Positions 14,632 to 23,707 of a stretch of DNA of 64,000 nucleotides are shown here, piece after piece. The notes below the pieces were generated by a model. The model had not been told where the DNA came from, did not search any database, and was given only the letters and a program-made list of their open reading frames with translations. The stretch is from Clostridiales bacterium (GTDB lineage: Bacteria > Bacillota > Clostridia > Christensenellales > UBA1242). The first letter of the stretch is position 1; the number at the start of each line of letters is the position of its first letter. The stretch covers positions 424,052 through 488,051 of the forward strand of contig SVIV01000001.1 in assembly GCA_015069325.1 (NCBI GenBank), in the 5' to 3' direction. The translations under genes were made by a program, and so were the position numbers.

Positions 14632-17130
14632 TTACTTGCAATCATAAAGGTTTTCACCTTCTCCGATTGACACTTTTAATGGAACATTTAACGCAACCAC
14701 ATTCTCCATATTGCTTATTAAAAGATGTTTAACTTTTTCAAGTTCGCCTGGATAAACATCAATAATAAGTTCGTCGTGGATTTGCAAAATTAATTGACTT
14801 TTTAAATTGTTTTCTTTAATCGATTGTGCAACTTTTAACATCGCAAGCTTTATAATGTCTGAAGCTGTCCCTTGAAGTGGCATATTCATTGCTACCCTTT
14901 GCCCAAATGTGCGAGTCATATATTTTGCAGACGACAATTCAGGAATACGCCTGATTCTACCATACTTAGTAATTGCATACCCTTTTTCCGAAGCAGATTG
15001 AATATTATTGTCCATAAACTCCTTTACCTTAGGGTATCTAGCGAAATAAGAGTCTATATAATCTTTTGCTTTTGCTCGTGAACTTTTTATATTTTGAGAT
15101 AAACCATAATCACTTATCCCATAAATAATACCAAAATTTACCGCCTTTGCATCTCTTCTTGTGCTGTCATCTACTTGGTCTAATGGAATATTGAAAATTT
15201 GAGATGCTGTAAGCGAGTGAATATCATCACCCCTATTATATGCGCTTATAAGCTGCGATTCCCCTGACATATCTGCAAGAAGTCTAAGCTCAATTTGACT
15301 GTAATCGGCAGATAAAATCTTTCCGCCATCAAATTTGGACACAAAGATTTTTCTTAATATCTTACCTTCATCATCTCTAGTTGGTATGTTTTGCAAATTT
15401 GGCTCGCTACTAGAAAGTCTGCCTGTGCTTGTAAGAGTTTGATTAAATGTTGTATGGATAATATCGCCTGTAGTCTTGCAAATGTTTTTATATACTTCAA
15501 GATAAGTGTTGATTAACTTTGAATATTTTCTATAAGTCAAAATATTATCAACTATCGGAATATGTCTTAATTCGTCTAAAACGGTTGCACTGGTAGATTG
15601 TTTTTTGTTGTTGTAGGCTTGAATGCCAAGTTTATCAAATAATATACTCGCAACTTGCTTTGGTGAATTAATGTTAAACATTTCACCCGATTGTTCAAAT
15701 ATCTCTCGTTCTAATTCCTTTTGTTTTTGATAAAATTCTTGCGAGATTTCATCTAAACGGCTTTCATTTATCTTAAAACCACATTTTTCCATTTCAAACA
15801 AAAGTTTCACGAGTGGCTTTTCTATGTGTTGATAAACAAATGTTAAATCATTTTCTCTTATCGCCTTTTCTAAAAACTCTTTCCTAGCAAGATATTCATT
15901 TACTTCTATTTTGTAGTTTGCACTTTTATTCCCTGCATTCAAAACATAGTCTGCCACATTTAAATCAAAGAAATTATTTAATTCAATACCTAATTTCGAC
16001 AGCAAATGCATATCGTTTTTGGCAGAAGGAGTAATTTTAACTATTAATTCATCTTCAAATATATTTTTTAATTGCTCGCACACATCTTCAAACTTAAGTT
16101 CTTCTTCAAACATTGAAAAATTCTTTTCAAGCATATAGATTTTGTTGTCAAAGAAAAACTTCATATTTGCAAGCTCATAACTAAAGCTAACGTTTGTTTT
16201 TTGAGCCATCTCCTTTAAAATATCTTGCGTTAAAATGGTTGTTTCTACCTTTGCCGATTTTTTTTCAATTAATTCTAAGTTGTAAAGACTTGTATTTTTA
16301 ATCAGAGAAGAAAAATCCATATCTTTAAAGAAACTGTATGTTTTCTCCCCAAAAGGAATTTTAATCTTGCTTTTATCAAAATCAACTTCAACCTTGCAAT
16401 CTCTATTAATCGTTGCAAGTTGTTTAGATATAAAAGCCATTTCTTTATCTAAAAGAAGCTTCTCTTTAAGTTTTCCTGATATCGAATCGATATTGGCATA
16501 AATATTTGTCAACTCTTGATATTTAGCAAGTAAGTCAAGTGCTGTTTTTTCTCCAACGCCTTTAACGCCTGGAATATTATCAGAAGTATCCCCCATTAAA
16601 GATTTTAATTCTATAATTTGATAAGGTTTTAAGCCCATCATTTCTTGAAGACGCAATTCATCAACTTTATCTACTTCTGATACCCCCTTTTTAGTAAGCC
16701 AAACAGTCGTATCTTTATCAATAAGTTGAAGCAAATCCTTATCTCCCGAAAGAATAAACTTTTCACCGTTAAACTTTTTAGATACTGTCCCAATAATATC
16801 ATCAGCTTCAATACCTTCTTGCTCAATATATATAATTCCCATTGAGTCAAGCATTTGTTTAATCAACGGAAACTGCTCAATAAGTTCGTTTGGCGTAGGC
16901 TTTCTTTGCATTTTATAATCTGCATATAAATCATTTCTAAATGTTTTTCTTGCGTGATCAAATGCAACAATTAGATGGCTTGGCTTTTCATTTTGTATAA
17001 GCTTAATTAAAATATTTGCAAAACCATAAACCGCACCAGATGGCTTCCCTTCGTGATTACTTAAAAAAGGCAGAGCATAAAATGCTCTGTTTGCGATGCT
17101 GTTGCCATCAACTAATAATAATCTGTCCAT
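14632..17130 (-). CDS. polA: DNA polymerase I
   Basis: The N-terminal 5'-3' exonuclease (LLLVDGNSIANRAFYALP; VAFDHARKTFRNDLY; GDKDLLQLID; GVKGVGEKTA) is followed by a degenerate proofreading region without clear DEDD residues. The C-terminal polymerase domain has the motifs DYSQIELRLLADMSG, RRDAKAVNFGIIYGISDYGL and QIHDELIIDV. At 832 residues it is normal for Bacillota. Proofreading is probably absent, as in Bacillus-type enzymes. Confidence 0.96.
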   Translation of the reverse strand: MDRLLLVDGNSIANRAFYALPFLSNHEGKPSGAVYGFANILIKLIQNEKPSHLIVAFDHARKTFRNDLYADYKMQRKPTPNELIEQFPLIKQMLDSMGIIYIEQEGIEADDIIGTVSKKFNGEKFILSGDKDLLQLIDKDTTVWLTKKGVSEVDKVDELRLQEMMGLKPYQIIELKSLMGDTSDNIPGVKGVGEKTALDLLAKYQELTNIYANIDSISGKLKEKLLLDKEMAFISKQLATINRDCKVEVDFDKSKIKIPFGEKTYSFFKDMDFSSLIKNTSLYNLELIEKKSAKVETTILTQDILKEMAQKTNVSFSYELANMKFFFDNKIYMLEKNFSMFEEELKFEDVCEQLKNIFEDELIVKITPSAKNDMHLLSKLGIELNNFFDLNVADYVLNAGNKSANYKIEVNEYLARKEFLEKAIRENDLTFVYQHIEKPLVKLLFEMEKCGFKINESRLDEISQEFYQKQKELEREIFEQSGEMFNINSPKQVASILFDKLGIQAYNNKKQSTSATVLDELRHIPIVDNILTYRKYSKLINTYLEVYKNICKTTGDIIHTTFNQTLTSTGRLSSSEPNLQNIPTRDDEGKILRKIFVSKFDGGKILSADYSQIELRLLADMSGESQLISAYNRGDDIHSLTASQIFNIPLDQVDDSTRRDAKAVNFGIIYGISDYGLSQNIKSSRAKAKDYIDSYFARYPKVKEFMDNNIQSASEKGYAITKYGRIRRIPELSSAKYMTRTFGQRVAMNMPLQGTASDIIKLAMLKVAQSIKENNLKSQLILQIHDELIIDVYPGELEKVKHLLISNMENVVALNVPLKVSIGEGENLYDCK

Positions 17131-17139
17131 CTTTCCCCT

Positions 17140-17415
17140 TTATACCACAATTCCAAATAAGTCTCTAAATACTTCTGGCATTACTATAGATAACACTAAA
17201 ATAACAACGCCTAAAATTAAAAGCACAAAGAATACTGTTTTTAAAGGGCTACCAAAAAAGTTTACTGCTGCATAAGCAAAAGCAATTGCAAGCCCGCCAT
17301 AAATTTCAATATAAGAAATCCAATCTGGCACTCCAACTGCTATATTTGCATAACAGAGCACGCCGATATAAGCAATAGTAATAACTGCTAATATAAAATA
17401 AATAGATTTTTTCAT
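17140..17415 (-). CDS. Small membrane protein, function unknown
   Basis: The 91-residue protein has three predicted membrane segments (about residues 4-26, 36-53 and 60-82). I do not recognise the family. It lies between polA and the acyltransferase-like gene with 1-10 base gaps, so it is probably cotranscribed with them. Confidence 0.6.
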   Translation of the reverse strand: MKKSIYFILAVITIAYIGVLCYANIAVGVPDWISYIEIYGGLAIAFAYAAVNFFGSPLKTVFFVLLILGVVILVLSIVMPEVFRDLFGIVV

Positions 17416-17416
17416 T

Positions 17417-18433
17417 TTACTCTCCTATCATTTCAATATTTTTTTTCTTTTTCATTTTTTTATCGTGTTTTTCTTTATTTTTAAGCGGCTTGATTTTTTT
17501 AGGCTTCTTTTCTTTCTTCTCTTTCTTAATGTTCTTGACTTTCCCAACTTTTTTGCTTCGTTTCTTCACCATTTTCTTTGGAATAGACCCATCATCAGGC
17601 ATAGCTTCTAATAAAGAGTCGGGATTAGTCATTAAATCTTTAAACAATTTCAAGCATTTCCCCATATAGAACCCATCAGCAACACGTTCATCTAAACTCA
17701 TTCCTATATTAAGAATTTTCCCTACTTTTAATTCTTTGTTGTTTTCAACAACTGGTTCCATTTGTTCTTTTCCCATAGAGAAGAACATCGTAGTGGTTCC
17801 AAAATTATAAATGTGATGATAAATATGACCAAGTTTAATCGACTTTAAATTAGTTACAAAGCAACTTGTATGAAATGGGCTGGCCTTGATGAGTCCTTTT
17901 GGCAGCATACCGTGTTTATCTGCCCATCTTGCTAATGCCATTGCCCATCTAAACAAAAATGCTGGTAATTTACAAAATTTACTTGCTGTTTTTGTTGTTT
18001 GATCTGATACTTCATCAGGTGCAATATTCTTTGCAATTTCACTATCAATAATTTCTTTAATCTGTGCAAGCGTTTCTCTTCCCGTAAAGAAAAACTTAAG
18101 CGTCATATCTTCACCTTCTTCGGTGAGTTTTTTCTTTACGTCCATTGTAATACTAATTGTATTTCGTTGATAAATTACCCCGTTCATTATAAATCTATTA
18201 AGTTTCTTTTTTGTATAAAGAACTCGGATAATAGTCGCAAACAAAATATGCATATATGAATAACTATTTCCATTCTTTCGTTCTCTTGCAATAAATTCAT
18301 CCATTGATGTGCAAGGAATTTTAACAGTAATATAGTTTACTGCATCAATTCTTTGTGGCATAAAAAATGGACTGGCTTTTTCAATAATATCAAGCCCCTT
18401 AACCTTTTTCCCGTCGCTTCTATGTCCAAACAT
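17417..18433 (-). CDS. 2-oxoacid dehydrogenase E2/CAT-fold acyltransferase-like protein with altered active site
   Basis: The fold resembles the catalytic domain of dihydrolipoyl acyltransferases and chloramphenicol acetyltransferase, ending in the motif SLDERVADG (residues 246-254). In active enzymes this motif is DHRxxDG with a catalytic histidine; here glutamate (E249) replaces it. There is no lipoyl or subunit-binding domain. Residues about 283-338 form a strongly basic Lys-rich tail that might bind nucleic acid or membrane. No E1/E3 genes are nearby. It is probably not a normal E2; the true substrate is unknown. Confidence 0.65.
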   Translation of the reverse strand: MFGHRSDGKKVKGLDIIEKASPFFMPQRIDAVNYITVKIPCTSMDEFIARERKNGNSYSYMHILFATIIRVLYTKKKLNRFIMNGVIYQRNTISITMDVKKKLTEEGEDMTLKFFFTGRETLAQIKEIIDSEIAKNIAPDEVSDQTTKTASKFCKLPAFLFRWAMALARWADKHGMLPKGLIKASPFHTSCFVTNLKSIKLGHIYHHIYNFGTTTMFFSMGKEQMEPVVENNKELKVGKILNIGMSLDERVADGFYMGKCLKLFKDLMTNPDSLLEAMPDDGSIPKKMVKKRSKKVGKVKNIKKEKKEKKPKKIKPLKNKEKHDKKMKKKKNIEMIGE

Positions 18434-18435
18434 TT

Positions 18436-19707
18436 TTATTTTTCCCCTTTAAATTTTTTTCTTATGATATTTTTTTCTCGCCCATTTTGACTTGGCACAT
18501 AATATACCCTATCTTTTAATGAATCCGGCATATATTGCTGTTTCACATATCCACCATAGTTATGTGGGTATTTATATGTTCCGTGCCCATCACCATTTGT
18601 GCTTGGGTGATTTTTTAAATGATTTGGCACTTTATTGTCTGTATTATTTAATGCATCATCTCTCGCTAGTTGTAATGCCTGTATCACTGAATTAGATTTT
18701 TCAGCTTCACAAACATAGATTATTGCGTGTGTGAGCGGAATAAGTCCTTCCGGAACGCCCATTTTTTCAACTGCATACATCGCACTTGTCGCAAGCAACA
18801 ATGCATTCGAATCTGCCATTCCCACATCTTCAGATGCGTGCGCTACCAGCCTTCTAGCAATTACCATAGCATCACAACCCGCATTAATTAATCTTTGGCT
18901 ATAATACAATGCCCCTTCAACATCGCTACCACGTAAACTCTTACAAAAAGCGGACAGGAAATCATAATACATATTTTCATCTAAAGATAATGCCTTTTTA
19001 TCTGTGGACTGTTGTGCTGTTTGCAAATCTATATGTATTTTCTTATCCTTCTCAATTGGAGAAGTCATTACAGCAAGTTCCAAGGAATTTAAGGAGTTTC
19101 TCAAATCTCCACCACTTGCATAAGCAATATATTCAAGAGCTTGCTGTTCATATTCAATAGGAAAATTCCCCAACCCTTTTTCGTTATCATTTATCGCACG
19201 CACCAACGCAGAAACAATATCCTGCGTGGTAAGCGGTTTAAATTCAAACACTCTACATCTTGAAACGATCGCCCTTGTCATTGATGTATAAGGGTTTTCA
19301 GTTGTAGTGCCAATGAAAAATATTGAACCATCTTCAATAGCTTCAAGCACGCAATCCGATTGTGCTTTGTTCCATCTATGACATTCATCTAAAATTAAAA
19401 AAGTATCTATCCCTAGTAAAGCCTTGTCTGTTTTTGCCCTTTCAATTATTGCTTTTGCATCAGTAACCCCGCTAGTTACTGCATTAAGTTTTACGTAATT
19501 TGCTTTTAAAGAAGATGCTATAATATTGGCAAGAGTCGTCTTCCCTGTCCCCGGCGGTCCATAAAAAATACAACTACCAAGTGTTCCATATTTGATAGCT
19601 CTATACAAAAGTGAATTTTCCCCAACTATATGTCCCTGCCCAACAAAGTCATCAAACGACTTAGGACGCATTTTCTCAGCAAGCGGAACTCGTGCTTTAT
19701 TTTCCAT
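18436..19707 (-). CDS. rarA: Replication-associated recombination ATPase RarA/MgsA
   Basis: This AAA+ ATPase acts at stalled forks. The sequence has LAEKMRPKSFDDFVGQGHIV, Walker A FYGPPGTGKTTLANI, Walker B FLILDECHRWNKAQSD, sensor FIGTTTENPY, and the C-terminal tetramerisation part with YKYPHNYGGYVKQQYMPD. Length 423 is typical. It ends 2 bases before the next gene, so the block rarA to polA reads as one unit. Confidence 0.93.
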   Translation of the reverse strand: MENKARVPLAEKMRPKSFDDFVGQGHIVGENSLLYRAIKYGTLGSCIFYGPPGTGKTTLANIIASSLKANYVKLNAVTSGVTDAKAIIERAKTDKALLGIDTFLILDECHRWNKAQSDCVLEAIEDGSIFFIGTTTENPYTSMTRAIVSRCRVFEFKPLTTQDIVSALVRAINDNEKGLGNFPIEYEQQALEYIAYASGGDLRNSLNSLELAVMTSPIEKDKKIHIDLQTAQQSTDKKALSLDENMYYDFLSAFCKSLRGSDVEGALYYSQRLINAGCDAMVIARRLVAHASEDVGMADSNALLLATSAMYAVEKMGVPEGLIPLTHAIIYVCEAEKSNSVIQALQLARDDALNNTDNKVPNHLKNHPSTNGDGHGTYKYPHNYGGYVKQQYMPDSLKDRVYYVPSQNGREKNIIRKKFKGEK

Positions 19708-19726
19708 TCCCTTTTATGATACTACA

Positions 19727-20953
19727 TCACCAAGCAAAAGACAAGTAAATTTCATTGTTTTTATCAAAAATTTCTTTTGGTAAAATTGAAAAATTATAAT
19801 ATTTTACCTTGCCTGCAAACAAAAATTGACTGTCTCCATACATAACAAAAATATTTTTCCACATATTGTTTCTATAAAGTTTTATGCACTTTAATGGAAT
19901 TTCTTTTTCATTTATTCTAAGCCCATTTTCTCCTTCAGAAATCACTTTATTTTTAAGGGCAAGCCATTTCTCTTCAGCATAGCTATCCAATGAGAAAGAC
20001 AGCCAGCTTTGCCATATTTTTTTAGGCAACTCTACATTAAACTCTTTGTCAAAATGATGGTCTTTACTGACAACAACTGTATCAAAAATGTTAAATGCTT
20101 GACGCTGAGATTCTTCAAATAGTTTTAAAATATCTTTAACTGAAAGAGCAGCAAATTTGTCCTTACCCAAATTAAAAAACGTTGTTCTTTTTTCCTTAGG
20201 CTTCAACTGAACTTTTGCTTTTAAATTAACGCAGGCATAATTGCAATTGTCTAATCCATCTATACAAGAGAATTTCACTTCCACGTTTTTCGCAAAAAAA
20301 TTAAAATACGCCCTATCTTTATTCGTTAAATTATAAATTTCAATGTTATTAAATGCTTTTTTAAACGAATAATACCCCCTTGCCAAAGGGATATTTAACT
20401 CCAAATCTATTTCATTATTATTATCCCTTATATTAAGAAATTCAAAACAATAATTATTTCCATTTAAAAAAAATTGCCTTACTTGAAGCATAATCCCATT
20501 AAACATAAGTTTTTTTGCATTATAAAATGGAACAAAATCTAATTGCAATTTTTGGTCATTTATTTTAACATATTCTTCTTTTCTCGTTAACTCAAACTCG
20601 ACCACACTTTCATAATTTATATTTAGTAAGTTTAAGTTGTCTTTTAAAGAATTTCCCATATCATCTTTTAATAAAACAAAAATATCGGCTAATTTATTTA
20701 ATTTTGAGCTTTTTATTTCCGGTTTTTCCGTTAAAATTAAATTAAATTTACATTTCTTTTTAGCATTTTTGAACGCTTTAAAATATAATTTATTTAATGG
20801 TTTATGATACAAAAAAATAGGATATTTTATATTAATCTTCACTGCTTGCAACAACGCATAATCAACATTCTCGCCTGCCAAATTTGGCGAATGATATGTT
20901 ACCCTATCTACAATTAAATTCTCGATTTTTTCAATATATTCTTTCTTGTTCAT
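19727..20953 (-). CDS. Hypothetical protein, about 408 residues
   Basis: No family is recognised with confidence. The predicted protein is soluble and rich in Lys, Asn, Phe and Tyr, with many beta-like stretches. Residues about 240-300 (VNLKAKVQLKPKEKRTTFF, then NLGKD) faintly resemble the end of a sugar-phosphorylase-type beta-sandwich domain, where a similar loop precedes a 'LG' turn; this is only an impression. The ATG at 20953 is preferred over a TTG at 20989, though neither has a strong ribosome site. It lies just downstream of the rnpB terminator and may rely on read-through. Confidence 0.6.
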   Translation of the reverse strand: MNKKEYIEKIENLIVDRVTYHSPNLAGENVDYALLQAVKINIKYPIFLYHKPLNKLYFKAFKNAKKKCKFNLILTEKPEIKSSKLNKLADIFVLLKDDMGNSLKDNLNLLNINYESVVEFELTRKEEYVKINDQKLQLDFVPFYNAKKLMFNGIMLQVRQFFLNGNNYCFEFLNIRDNNNEIDLELNIPLARGYYSFKKAFNNIEIYNLTNKDRAYFNFFAKNVEVKFSCIDGLDNCNYACVNLKAKVQLKPKEKRTTFFNLGKDKFAALSVKDILKLFEESQRQAFNIFDTVVVSKDHHFDKEFNVELPKKIWQSWLSFSLDSYAEEKWLALKNKVISEGENGLRINEKEIPLKCIKLYRNNMWKNIFVMYGDSQFLFAGKVKYYNFSILPKEIFDKNNEIYLSFAW

Positions 20954-20993
20954 ATATCTTTTATTGACATAAAATTTTGAAATAAACAATAAA

Positions 20994-21015
20994 AAATCGG
21001 CCCTAAATGCCGATT
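20994..21015 (-). terminator. Terminator of rnpB
   Basis: Stem AATCGGC / GCCGATT with the T6 run on the minus strand directly after the 3' end of the RNase P RNA. Confidence 0.8.
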
Positions 21016-21335
21016 AGTTATGCTGTAAGCCGAGTTCTGTATTAGACAATCATCTATCTAGCCTTGCTGTTGCCAACAAGTTCAAGCGGCATATCGGTCG
21101 TGAGAGAACAAGCACATTGACCTTTGCCTTGCATCAGGTGGGGTTTACAGAGCCTTGAAGGTCTCCCCTCAAGCGGTGGTCTCTTACACCACCTTTCCAT
21201 CCTTACCTAATTTCTTAGGCGGTTTATTTCTGTTGCACTATCCCTAAAGTCGCCTCCGCTGGCCGTTAGCCAGCACCCAGTTCTCTTGATGCTCGGACTT
21301 TCCTCATCAAAATTGATGCGATTGTCTGCATAACT
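21016..21335 (-). ncRNA. rnpB: RNase P RNA, type A
   Basis: The catalytic RNA of RNase P, which matures tRNA 5' ends. On the minus strand it shows the conserved GAGGAAAGTCCGAGC near the 5' end, ACAGAAATAAACCGCC in the middle, and AGAACTCGGCTTACA at the 3' end. The termini AGTTATGC and GCATAACT pair to form helix P1. Its length of about 320 bases fits a compact type A RNA. A consensus promoter and a terminator flank it. Confidence 0.95.
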
Positions 21336-21341
21336 ATTTCT

Positions 21342-21370
21342 ATTATAACACAAAAAAACTTGCCTGTCAA
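21342..21370 (-). promoter_or_regulatory. Consensus sigma-A promoter of rnpB, embedded in the upstream terminator
   Basis: On the minus strand TTGACA (21370-21365), exactly 17 bases, TATAAT (21347-21342): a perfect match to the consensus. The -35 hexamer is formed by the loop and 3' arm of the terminator hairpin that ends the preceding gene. Confidence 0.85.
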
Positions 21371-21380
21371 CACAGGCAAG
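21352..21380 (-). terminator. Terminator after the DAC-like gene
   Basis: Stem CTTGCCTG / CAGGCAAG (21380-21359) with a 6-base loop and a T7 run on the minus strand. It shares bases with the rnpB promoter. Confidence 0.85.
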
Positions 21381-21386
21381 TAAATT

Positions 21387-22754
21387 TTAACCTACACTAA
21401 AAAGAAGTTTTGATTTATTATTCTTGTTATCTGGATAAAATGCTTTAATAATTCCATCTTGGGAAATTTTAATTGCAATACCATATTTTGATAATGTTGT
21501 TGCTGCTGCAAGACGTCCACCACCTTCACTGCCTGCTTCAATTTTAATTATCGCCCCAACTGCAATTATTGTGCCATCACTATCAACAATAGTTGCCCCG
21601 TCCATACTTACAAGTTCTTGCCTGAGACGACGACTAAGTTCGTGGAAAGGTTTATCATTAATAATTTTTCTTATGCTTTGAGCTTTAATGCAATTTTGTT
21701 CTTGAAGGAATTTTATATATGGCACATTAAACATACTTTCAGCCCCTTCCAATGCTTTTTTACTTATTTTAGAAGCCTTTTCAAGCTCTTGCTGCTTTTT
21801 AATCTCATAGTATTTTTCATTCATAATATCATGAGCATTAATGTGAACAAGTGCGCTTTCTGCCATATCTTTGTTTAAATAAACAAGGCAACCACCATCA
21901 TAAGAAAAAGATGAATCTAAGGCCGTATAATAAATAGAACGACGAATATCTTTAAGCGAATAACTTCCCCTATAAGACAAAAGCTGAATTACTTCTTCGT
22001 GAGAATATACATTCCAAATACCTTGACGTTTAGCAAATAACAACATTCTATTTTTGAAAATAAGGAAGTCACCAGCCTTCGTAAGGACAATTCCTATTTT
22101 TTTGTCATTGCAAAATCTTGCAATATTCTCATATTCATATGGTGCAATGCAAGGATTCTTTTTCACCTTGTCCATTTGAACATAACCAACTAAATTGCCT
22201 TTTTTATCAAATTCTACGTAAGAATTTTCTCCATCAGATAAAAGTGCAAAAAAGTCTTTATTAATTACGTCATAATAATTAATTACTTCTTCACCTTCGC
22301 TTAAATCAATAGATGTATTTAAAATAATACCGATTGCTACTTTGTTACCTTCATAAGTCCTAAATGCCCATTTTTCAAGCTCATTGATAATACCAAACAT
22401 ACTGTTTGTAGTTTCAGAATTTTCGCAAATGGCTTCGCAAATAGATTTTTCAATCGCATTTTCCTGCAAAACCGTCATATAACTATCGTCGTCATAACTT
22501 TTCTCTGAAATCAAAGAAAGTTCTTTTAAAATTGCTTTTAGAAGATTTACTTCAAAAGGCTGAAAGGGCTGTCCCCTTCTTAATACAAGACGATATTCAT
22601 CTGTCTTTAATGGCTTAATTAAAAGAGAATTTCTTTTGCCAAAAGCAACTTCACTATCACGCGATGTAGACTCTTCTTCTCCTTCAATAAATGAGCCGGT
22701 AAACAACGGCAAAATTAATTTATTTACAACTTTATAAAATTCCATTTTTTCCAT
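21387..22754 (-). CDS. Diadenylate-cyclase (DisA_N)-like domain protein with a degenerate catalytic motif
   Basis: The last 75 residues of this 455-residue protein contain MDGATIVDSDGTIIAVGAII and, from residue 408, GSEGGGRLAA, followed by KISQDG. In c-di-AMP cyclases these correspond to HDGA, GTRHRAA and SEETG. The DGA motif (385-387) is kept but the catalytic RHR is replaced by GRL. An upstream stretch (YDGGCLVYLNKD, near residue 285) matches the start of the same fold, split by a long helical insert. The remaining 270 residues are unrecognised and may be sensory. The start at 22754 has GGGGTG upstream. The gene lies next to sigK but on a separate transcript. Confidence 0.65.
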   Translation of the reverse strand: MEKMEFYKVVNKLILPLFTGSFIEGEEESTSRDSEVAFGKRNSLLIKPLKTDEYRLVLRRGQPFQPFEVNLLKAILKELSLISEKSYDDDSYMTVLQENAIEKSICEAICENSETTNSMFGIINELEKWAFRTYEGNKVAIGIILNTSIDLSEGEEVINYYDVINKDFFALLSDGENSYVEFDKKGNLVGYVQMDKVKKNPCIAPYEYENIARFCNDKKIGIVLTKAGDFLIFKNRMLLFAKRQGIWNVYSHEEVIQLLSYRGSYSLKDIRRSIYYTALDSSFSYDGGCLVYLNKDMAESALVHINAHDIMNEKYYEIKKQQELEKASKISKKALEGAESMFNVPYIKFLQEQNCIKAQSIRKIINDKPFHELSRRLRQELVSMDGATIVDSDGTIIAVGAIIKIEAGSEGGGRLAAATTLSKYGIAIKISQDGIIKAFYPDNKNNKSKLLFSVG

Positions 22755-22879
22755 ATCGCACCCCAAAAGAAAAAACTTATTGTTGTAAATAGTATATAAT
22801 TATTTTTTTTTATATTCAAATAAATTAACGCATTTTTTAAAAAAATATAAAAATTTTTGTCATTTTTCTCTTATTATGC

Positions 22880-23581
22880 TTATTTTTCGTTATTCTTTGA
22901 TATATTTTTTTGAAGAATTTTTAAAATTTTACTCTCAATCCTTGAAATATACGATCGCGAAATATTATATATATCTGCAACTTCTTTTTGTGTCTTTTGC
23001 GGATACCCCATAATTCCATAACGATATTTTAATATTTCTTGCTCCATAACAGTTAAATGTTCTTGCATCATTCGTTCAATATCTTCCATTAAAACTTGCC
23101 TTTCAACCTGAAAAAACACTTCATCTTCGCTTTCAGCAGGGATAAGGTTTGCCAGTTCCATTTCATCGCTATCGCTTTTGGGCGACAAAATACTATTTAA
23201 AGATAATGTGTCCTTATGTTTTTTATTTGCTCTAATCAACATTAAAATTTCATTTTCAATACAACGAGATGCATAAGTTGAAAGTAAAACACCTTTGTTC
23301 CCTTTAAACGAATCTACTGCCTTTATAAGCCCAATCGTCCCAACAGAAATAAGATCGTCTGCTTCGAGAGAATTAGAGTATTTTTTAACTATATGAGAAA
23401 CTAATCTTAAATTGTGATTAATCAAAACTTCTCTTGCTTTTTCATCTCCATCAGCAAGTTTTTCAATCCATAAAAGCTCTTCTTCTTTACTTAATGGCTT
23501 AGGAAATCCCTGAATACTGCTTACATAAGAAGTAAAACAACATATCTTTCCAATAAATTTCGCAAAGCTTTCATAAACCAT
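22880..23581 (-). CDS. sigK: RNA polymerase sporulation sigma factor SigK (pro-form)
   Basis: The 233-residue protein has region 2 (HNLRLVSHIVKKYSNS, DDLISVGTIGLIKAVDSF, STYASRCIENEILM) and region 4 (YRYGIMGYPQKTQKEVADIY, ISRSYISRIESKILK), with the spacing of SigK. The first 25 residues (FAKFIGKICCFTSYVSSIQG) are hydrophobic like the pro-sequence removed by SpoIVFB, which is also encoded in this window. The gene is unbroken, with no intervening skin-type element. The ribosome site GGGGAG is about 10 bases upstream. SigE/SigG paralogues are the alternatives, but the pro-sequence favours SigK. Confidence 0.85.
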   Translation of the reverse strand: MVYESFAKFIGKICCFTSYVSSIQGFPKPLSKEEELLWIEKLADGDEKAREVLINHNLRLVSHIVKKYSNSLEADDLISVGTIGLIKAVDSFKGNKGVLLSTYASRCIENEILMLIRANKKHKDTLSLNSILSPKSDSDEMELANLIPAESEDEVFFQVERQVLMEDIERMMQEHLTVMEQEILKYRYGIMGYPQKTQKEVADIYNISRSYISRIESKILKILQKNISKNNEK

Positions 23582-23657
23582 ACTCTACCACTCCCCAAAA
23601 GACAATGATATTATATATGTTGTAAAATGTCGGAATTTGCTAGTCCAATTTTTTTTC

Positions 23658-23685
23658 TTGACAAACATTTAAAACAAAGTATAAT
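23658..23685 (+). promoter_or_regulatory. Putative sigma-A promoter of the winged-helix-like gene
   Basis: TTGACA (23658-23663), a 16-base spacer, TATAAT (23680-23685), followed by a GAGGAG ribosome site before 23708. Confidence 0.7.
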
Positions 23686-23707
23686 AAAACTATCGAGGAG
23701 ATTAATT

